A stretch of 64,000 nt of DNA from Nocardia niwae NBRC 108934 = DSM 45340 (GTDB lineage: Bacteria > Actinomycetota > Actinomycetes > Mycobacteriales > Mycobacteriaceae). The stretch lies in contig NZ_BDCK01000023.1 in NCBI RefSeq assembly GCF_001613465.1, positions 216,923 to 280,922 on the forward strand, written 5' to 3'. The position numbers and the translations under genes were made by a program. The notes below the pieces were generated by a model. That model was not told where the DNA came from. It made no database searches and saw only the letters and a program-made list of their open reading frames with translations. This document shows, piece after piece, positions 59,841 through 64,000 of the stretch. Position 1 is the first letter of the stretch, and the number at the start of each line of letters is the position of its first letter.

Positions 59841-62141
59841 TCACACGCGGGCCGCGACACTGCGCCGCAGATACTCCGCGGTCAGCGACCGGCGATCCTC
59901 GAGCAACGCCGCCGGGGTTCCGGCGAAAACTATTTCCCCGCCGTGCTTTCCGCCGTCGGGTCCGAGGTCGATCACCCAGTCGGCGCGCGCGACGACATCC
60001 AGGTCGTGCTCGATGACGATCACCGTATTGCCCGCGTCGACCAGCCGGTCCAGCAATCCCACCAGAGTGTCGACGTCGGCCATGTGCAGCCCGGTGGTCG
60101 GCTCGTCCAGCACGTAGATCCCGGCGTCGCCGCGACGCTGGAGATGATCGGCCAGCTTGACGCGCTGACGCTCGCCGCCGGACAGCGAGGAGAGCGCGCG
60201 GCCGAGGGTGAGGTAGCCGAGCCCGACATCCAGCAACGCCCGCAACGGCGTGCCGATGCGCCGGTCCCCGTCCTCCGCCCAGAAATCCAGCGCCGCTTCG
60301 GCGGACATCTCCAGGACGTCGGCGATCGACGCGCCGCGGATCTCGTAGGCGAGTGCTTCCGCCCGGTACCTGCGACCGTGGCAGGTCTGGCAGATCGTCG
60401 TGACCGGATCCATGTACGCCAGGTCGGTGAAGATCACGCCCGCGCCGTCGCACTCGCCGCAGGCGCCGTCCGAGTTGAAACTGAACAAGCCCGCTCGCAC
60501 GCCGTGTTGCTTGGCGAAAAGCTGACGCAGCGGGTCCATGATGCCGAGATAGGTGGCGGGGCTGGAACGTCGTGATGCGGCGATCGCGGACTGGTTCACC
60601 GCGATGACCTGCGGGTGCGCGGTGACGAACGCGCCGGACACCAGCGTGCTCTTGCCGGATCCCGCCACGCCGGTCACCGCCGTGAGCACACCGGTCGGAA
60701 ACCGTGCGGTCAGACTTTTGAGGTTGTAGGCGTCGGCATCGGTGACGGTGAGCCAACCGGTCGGCTCGCGGACGTCTTCCTTCACCCGCCGCACGCGTCG
60801 CAAGCCCACACCGGTGGGCGTCCGGGCGACCCGCAGTTGATCGACCGTGCCCTGGAAGACGACTTGTCCGCCGTGGGCGCCGGCGCCGGGCCCCATGTCG
60901 ATCACATGGTCGGCGACGGCGATGACATCGGGGGAGTGCTCCACCACCAGCACGGTGTTCCCCTTGTCCCGCAGTCGGCTCAGCAGCGTGTTGAGCCGCC
61001 CCACATCGCGGGGATGCATGCCGACACTCGGCTCGTCGAAGATGTAGGTCATGCCGGTGAGGCTGGAGCCCAGATGCCGGACGACCTTCAACCGTTGCGC
61101 CTCACCACCGGACAAGGTCGCGGTCTCCCGATCGAGCGACAGGTAGCCGAGCCCGACTTCCTCGATCCGGCGCAGACGGGCGACGGCCGCCTGTGCGATC
61201 GGGCGAGCCACCGGATCGTCCAGGCCCGCGAGCACCTCGATCAGCTCGGTGACCTCCAGCCTGCCGTAGTCGGCGATGCCGAGGCCATCGATCCGGCTCG
61301 CCAGCGCGGCGGCGTTGAGCCGGGCGCCCCCGCAGTCCGGGCAGACCTCCTCGGTGACCACCGCTCGGGCCGCCGCCCGGTTCTTGTCCGACAACGCGGC
61401 GAGATCGCGCTTGATATACAGGCGGTCGAACCGCTCCAGCAGGCCTTCGTAGGCGTTGTTTCCCGCCGAGCCGTTGCGGTTCTTGCGCGGCACCCGGAAA
61501 CCCTTGCCGTTCAAGAACAATTGCCACTCCTCCGGAGTGAAGTCCCGCAGCGGTTTGTCGGGATCGAACAGTCCCGACTCGGCATAGAGCTGCCACTGGA
61601 ACGTTCCCACCGCGAACGGCCCGAAGGTGATCGCGCCCTCGTTGAGTGATTTGCCGGGATCGATGAGTTTGTCCAGGTCCGGGCGCACCACCTGGCCCAG
61701 GCCGCCGCACGCGGGGCACATGCCCAGCGGATCGTTGAACGAGTAGCGGGTCGCTTCGCCCGCGCTCGGCACGCTGTGCCGGGAGAACAGCACGCGGATG
61801 ATCGACTGGATATCGGTCATCGTCCCCACCGTGGAGCGGGAATTGCCGCCGATCGGCTTCTGGTCCACGACGACGGCGGGCGCCAGGTTGTCGATCGCGT
61901 CCGCCTCCGGGCGCTCGTATTTCGGCAGCCGGTTGCGGATGAACCAGGTGAAGGTCTCGTTGAGCTGCCGCTGCGACTCGACCGCGACGGTCCCGAAGAC
62001 GAGCGACGACTTGCCCGATCCGGATACGCCGGTGAAGACAACGATCTTGCCCTTGGGGATCGTCAGTGAGACGTCGCGCAGGTTGTTCTCGCGCGCGCCG
62101 ACGATCGTGATGGTGTCTCGATGAGCTTGCACGACCGTCAC
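59841..62141 (-). CDS. UvrA-like ATPase (short, lacking the UvrB-interaction part)
   Basis: The protein of about 766 residues has two UvrA-type ABC halves. First Walker A GVSGSGKSS and second GVAGSGKST, signatures LSGGEAQRLK and LSGGERQRVK, and Zn-finger cysteines CPACGG, CPDCGG and CGECDGAG with CQTCHG. True UvrA has about 950-980 residues and a UvrB-binding domain that is absent. Short UvrA-like paralogues often give antibiotic self-protection or act on specific DNA adducts. GTG 62141 or 62132 are the likely starts. It is divergent from a WYL regulator, its probable partner. Confidence 0.82.
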   Translation of the reverse strand: MTVVQAHRDTITIVGARENNLRDVSLTIPKGKIVVFTGVSGSGKSSLVFGTVAVESQRQLNETFTWFIRNRLPKYERPEADAIDNLAPAVVVDQKPIGGNSRSTVGTMTDIQSIIRVLFSRHSVPSAGEATRYSFNDPLGMCPACGGLGQVVRPDLDKLIDPGKSLNEGAITFGPFAVGTFQWQLYAESGLFDPDKPLRDFTPEEWQLFLNGKGFRVPRKNRNGSAGNNAYEGLLERFDRLYIKRDLAALSDKNRAAARAVVTEEVCPDCGGARLNAAALASRIDGLGIADYGRLEVTELIEVLAGLDDPVARPIAQAAVARLRRIEEVGLGYLSLDRETATLSGGEAQRLKVVRHLGSSLTGMTYIFDEPSVGMHPRDVGRLNTLLSRLRDKGNTVLVVEHSPDVIAVADHVIDMGPGAGAHGGQVVFQGTVDQLRVARTPTGVGLRRVRRVKEDVREPTGWLTVTDADAYNLKSLTARFPTGVLTAVTGVAGSGKSTLVSGAFVTAHPQVIAVNQSAIAASRRSSPATYLGIMDPLRQLFAKQHGVRAGLFSFNSDGACGECDGAGVIFTDLAYMDPVTTICQTCHGRRYRAEALAYEIRGASIADVLEMSAEAALDFWAEDGDRRIGTPLRALLDVGLGYLTLGRALSSLSGGERQRVKLADHLQRRGDAGIYVLDEPTTGLHMADVDTLVGLLDRLVDAGNTVIVIEHDLDVVARADWVIDLGPDGGKHGGEIVFAGTPAALLEDRRSLTAEYLRRSVAARV

Positions 62142-62195
62142 GCTAGGAGCCGATGAGGTCGGTTTCTGTCCTCCTTCGCGGCCATACTGGGATCC

Positions 62196-63164
62196 GTGAC
62201 CCAGACCGCCGCCCGCTTGCTCCAGCTGCTCTCGCTGTTGCAGACGCGCCGCGAATGGAGCGGCCCCGAACTGGCCGCGCGGCTCGGCGTCACGGTGCGG
62301 ACCGTGCGCCGGGATGTGGAGCGCCTGCGGGAGCTGGAATATCCGGTGGTGGCCAGTCTCGGCGCGATCGGCGGATACCGTCTGGAAGCGGGCGTGGCGC
62401 TGCCGCCGCTGCTGCTCGACGACGAGGAGGCGGTCGCGATCACTCTCGGCCTGCGCGGCGCGGCGCAGGGCGCGATCACGGGGATCGAGGAATCGGCCGC
62501 CCGCGCGCTGGTGAAACTGCAGCAGGTCCTGCCGTCCCGGTTGCGCCGCCGGGTCGATGCGCTGGACACCACCACCGTGTCGCTCGGCGGACCGGCCGCC
62601 GGTCCGACGATCGATCCCCAGGTGCTGGTCACCCTGGCCGCCGCAGCGCGCGACGGCGAACGCGTCCGCTTCCGCTACCGCGACAAGACCGATGCGGAGA
62701 GCGGCCGTCTGGTCGAACCGCACAGCCTCGTCTCGGCGGGGCGCCGCTGGTACCTGGTGGCCTGGGACGTCGACCGCGCAGACTGGCGCACCTTTCGCGT
62801 GGACCGGCTGACCTCACCGCGGCCGATCGGAACTCGCTGCGCGCCCCGCGTGCTGCCCGCCGAGGACGCGGCCGGTTTCGTGACCAGCCAATTGGCGCGC
62901 TCCAGGCCGGTTCGCCACGTGGTCCTGCGGGTCGACGCCCCTGCCGAGGCTCTGATCGAAGCCTTCCGCGTGCGCGCGGAAGAGATCGAACCGCTGGATG
63001 AGCGGAGCTGTGTCCTGCGCACCTCCGCGGATTCGCTGGAGTGGACCGCCCTTCGCATCGCGCATCTGGACCTGGACTTCGAGATCGTCGAACCCAGCGA
63101 GATGAAAGACCTGCTCGCCAGGCTCGGCGCCAAATTGCTTCGGGCGTCGGGGAAACCGGGCTAG
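62196..63164 (+). CDS. WYL-domain transcriptional regulator
   Basis: The 322-residue protein has an HTH (TAARLLQLLSLLQTRREWSGPELAARLGVTVRTVRRDVERLRELEYPVV, about 3-52), the WYL domain with GRLVEPHSLVSAGRRWYLVAWDVDRADWRTFRVDRLTS and a C-terminal WCX domain. WYL regulators bind nucleic acid ligands and react to DNA damage in actinobacteria (as PafBC). It starts at GTG 62196, 54 bases from the divergent UvrA-like gene, and probably controls it. Confidence 0.92.
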   Translation: MTQTAARLLQLLSLLQTRREWSGPELAARLGVTVRTVRRDVERLRELEYPVVASLGAIGGYRLEAGVALPPLLLDDEEAVAITLGLRGAAQGAITGIEESAARALVKLQQVLPSRLRRRVDALDTTTVSLGGPAAGPTIDPQVLVTLAAAARDGERVRFRYRDKTDAESGRLVEPHSLVSAGRRWYLVAWDVDRADWRTFRVDRLTSPRPIGTRCAPRVLPAEDAAGFVTSQLARSRPVRHVVLRVDAPAEALIEAFRVRAEEIEPLDERSCVLRTSADSLEWTALRIAHLDLDFEIVEPSEMKDLLARLGAKLLRASGKPG

Positions 63165-63229
63165 AACAACTGCCGCAGCCTGCGGATATTCGGCCGCCCC
63201 AGGTCGAAGGCGGCACTACGGTGCTGCGC

Positions 63230-63631
63230 ATGACGCTCTCCGTGGAAGACCGCCTCGACATCACCGACCTCATCGCCCGGCACGGCCACATCATGGACGC
63301 GGGCGAACTCGATCGCATGGACGAGCTGTTCAGCCCGGGCATCGTCTACGACCTCACCGCCCTCGGCCTCGGCGAATTGCGCGGCATTCCGGCTCTGCGC
63401 GAGGCGGCTCTCGCGCTCGGCGACGCGAATCCGGTCGGGCACCACGTCACGAATGTGCTCGTCACCGCGAGCGAGACGGATCGAGTGCTGGTGCTGTCCA
63501 AGGGAATGGGCATCGCCGCCGACGGCCGCTGCGGGAGCGTGACCTATGAAGACGTGGTGGTTCGCGAACCCGCCGGCTGGCGAATCTCCTATCGCAAGGT
63601 CGTCCCGCGCCGCGTTCCACTGGGCGGCTGA
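63230..63631 (+). CDS. NTF2/SnoaL-like protein
   Basis: The 133-residue protein has the NTF2-like fold: RLDITDLIARHGHIMDAGELDRMDELFSPGIVYDLTAL, GHHVTNVLVTA and GWRISYRKVVPRRVPLGG. This type is similar to small scytalone-dehydratase-like or ketosteroid-isomerase-like proteins, and the His of ARHGH and Asp of YDLTA occupy usual active-site positions. ATG 63230 is the main start; GTG 63221 is possible. Function unknown. Confidence 0.82.
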   Translation: MTLSVEDRLDITDLIARHGHIMDAGELDRMDELFSPGIVYDLTALGLGELRGIPALREAALALGDANPVGHHVTNVLVTASETDRVLVLSKGMGIAADGRCGSVTYEDVVVREPAGWRISYRKVVPRRVPLGG

Positions 63632-63765
63632 TCGCCGGGCGGCGCCTTCGTCGCAAAGCGGAGGAAACGATCTTGTGGTGGTCTGAATCACACTTCTGTC
63701 ATTTGAGCCTCCGTTGCGCTGCCCGCACGCCTCTGACCTGCGAAATGAGGCGCTGGGCAGGCGAT

Positions 63766-63794
63766 TTGACGAAGCGTTATCCGCCGCGTAACTT
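63766..63794 (+). promoter_or_regulatory. Promoter with TTGACG / 17 bp / TAACTT
   Basis: TTGACG at 63766-63771 and TAACTT at 63789-63794 are separated by exactly 17 bases, close to the housekeeping sigma consensus. It would be the upstream promoter of the transcript leaving the window on the right. Confidence 0.6.
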
Positions 63795-63927
63795 ATTCCA
63801 AGTCAGAGCGACACGGACACCGACCCGGAGCCGAGAAGCAAGGCGGAAACGCCGAGCGGATGGACCGGGAAACGAGGTAGGACGAGGAGCGCCTGACGAT
63901 CACACTGGCTCGAACGGGAGCTCGATT

Positions 63928-63955
63928 TTGATCGGGTGAACAAATGGGCTAAGCT
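63928..63955 (+). promoter_or_regulatory. Promoter with TTGATC / 16 bp / TAAGCT
   Basis: TTGATC at 63928-63933 and TAAGCT at 63950-63955 have 16 bases between them. The following GGAAAAGTTGCC resembles mycobacterial rRNA start regions. Second promoter of the same transcript. Confidence 0.55.
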
Positions 63956-64000
63956 GGAAAAGTTGCCTCACTAAAGTTCCGGAATGACCCGGGGCGATGG

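Larger units (their letters stand above)
63632..64000 (+). other. Gene-free end region, probable rRNA operon leader
   Basis: No coding frame is convincing in the last 369 bases. GC content falls, and two promoters with good -35 and -10 elements are visible (63766-63794 and 63928-63955). The sequence after the second -10 (TAAGCT, then GGAAAAGTTGCC) resembles the region around the start of rRNA transcription in mycobacteria (TAGACTGGCAGGGTTGCC). The window ends before any mature 16S sequence. Confidence 0.5.

Noticed and set aside
1..64000. CRISPR arrays, tRNA genes, transposases and integrases
   Set aside because: No regularly spaced repeats, cloverleaf sequences or transposase/integrase domains were recognised by reading; repeats found are isolated pairs.

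Overview
The window is high-GC DNA with compact, often translationally coupled genes. It fits a mycolic-acid-containing actinomycete, most likely Nocardia or a close relative. Supporting markers are an antigen-85-type mycolyltransferase, a ChoD-type cholesterol oxidase, a MarP-like periplasmic protease, a mycothiol-dependent maleylpyruvate isomerase family protein, a KstR-type steroid operator, and a leuA gene preceded by a Leu-rich leader peptide. Genus assignment is inference.

Layout. 0-9.5 kb: end of a TetR gene, mycolyltransferase, a four-gene overlapping operon with two SnoaL-like proteins around an internally deleted SDR, then a VOC protein, ChoD, a GNAT, an epimerase and MarP. 9.6-16.3 kb: a six-gene operon encoding a GntR regulator, an AprB-like ferredoxin, an ABC importer of the sulfonate/nitrate type and an AprA-like flavoprotein fused to HEAT repeats. 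16.5-20 kb: a D-cysteine-desulfhydrase-like PLP enzyme, a TetR and an acyl-CoA dehydrogenase that share a putative operator. 20-30.5 kb: a large LuxR-type ATPase, an epoxide hydrolase, a zone of gene decay (NUDIX remnant, an unnamed remnant, a truncated epimerase), an ArsR-SRPBCC fusion opposite an SRPBCC gene, and an MFS pump opposite a LysR. 30.7-34.6 kb: an ImmA/IrrE metallopeptidase, a multi-pass membrane protein and an FAD monooxygenase, facing an XRE regulator; then a small ORF interrupted by TGA.

35.4-43.2 kb: cysD and cysNC (PAPS synthesis), an IclR regulator, and a divergent operon of a hypothetical protein, an SDR and a PAPS-type sulfotransferase, with a perfect KstR motif in the divergent promoter. 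Together these suggest a steroid-linked sulfation unit. 43.4-47.9 kb: a HAD phosphatase, TetR and SRPBCC genes, and a GntR-ABC ATPase pair. 47.9-49.8 kb: leuA with its attenuator-like leader. 49.8-54.5 kb: a DinB/DUF664 pseudogene, a SnoaL protein facing an MmyB-type regulator across a perfect palindrome, and a xylulokinase.

54.5-59.7 kb: a coupled operon of a GH43-like protein, an L-fucose-isomerase-family protein, an FGGY kinase, a thioredoxin-like protein without a CXXC, and a DUF2961 (GH172) protein. This reads as a cytosolic sugar pathway, plausibly D-arabinose salvage from arabinan. 59.8-63.6 kb: a UvrA-like ATPase facing a WYL regulator, and a small NTF2-like protein. The last 370 bases hold two good promoters and resemble the start of an rRNA operon leader, with the rRNA itself beyond the window.
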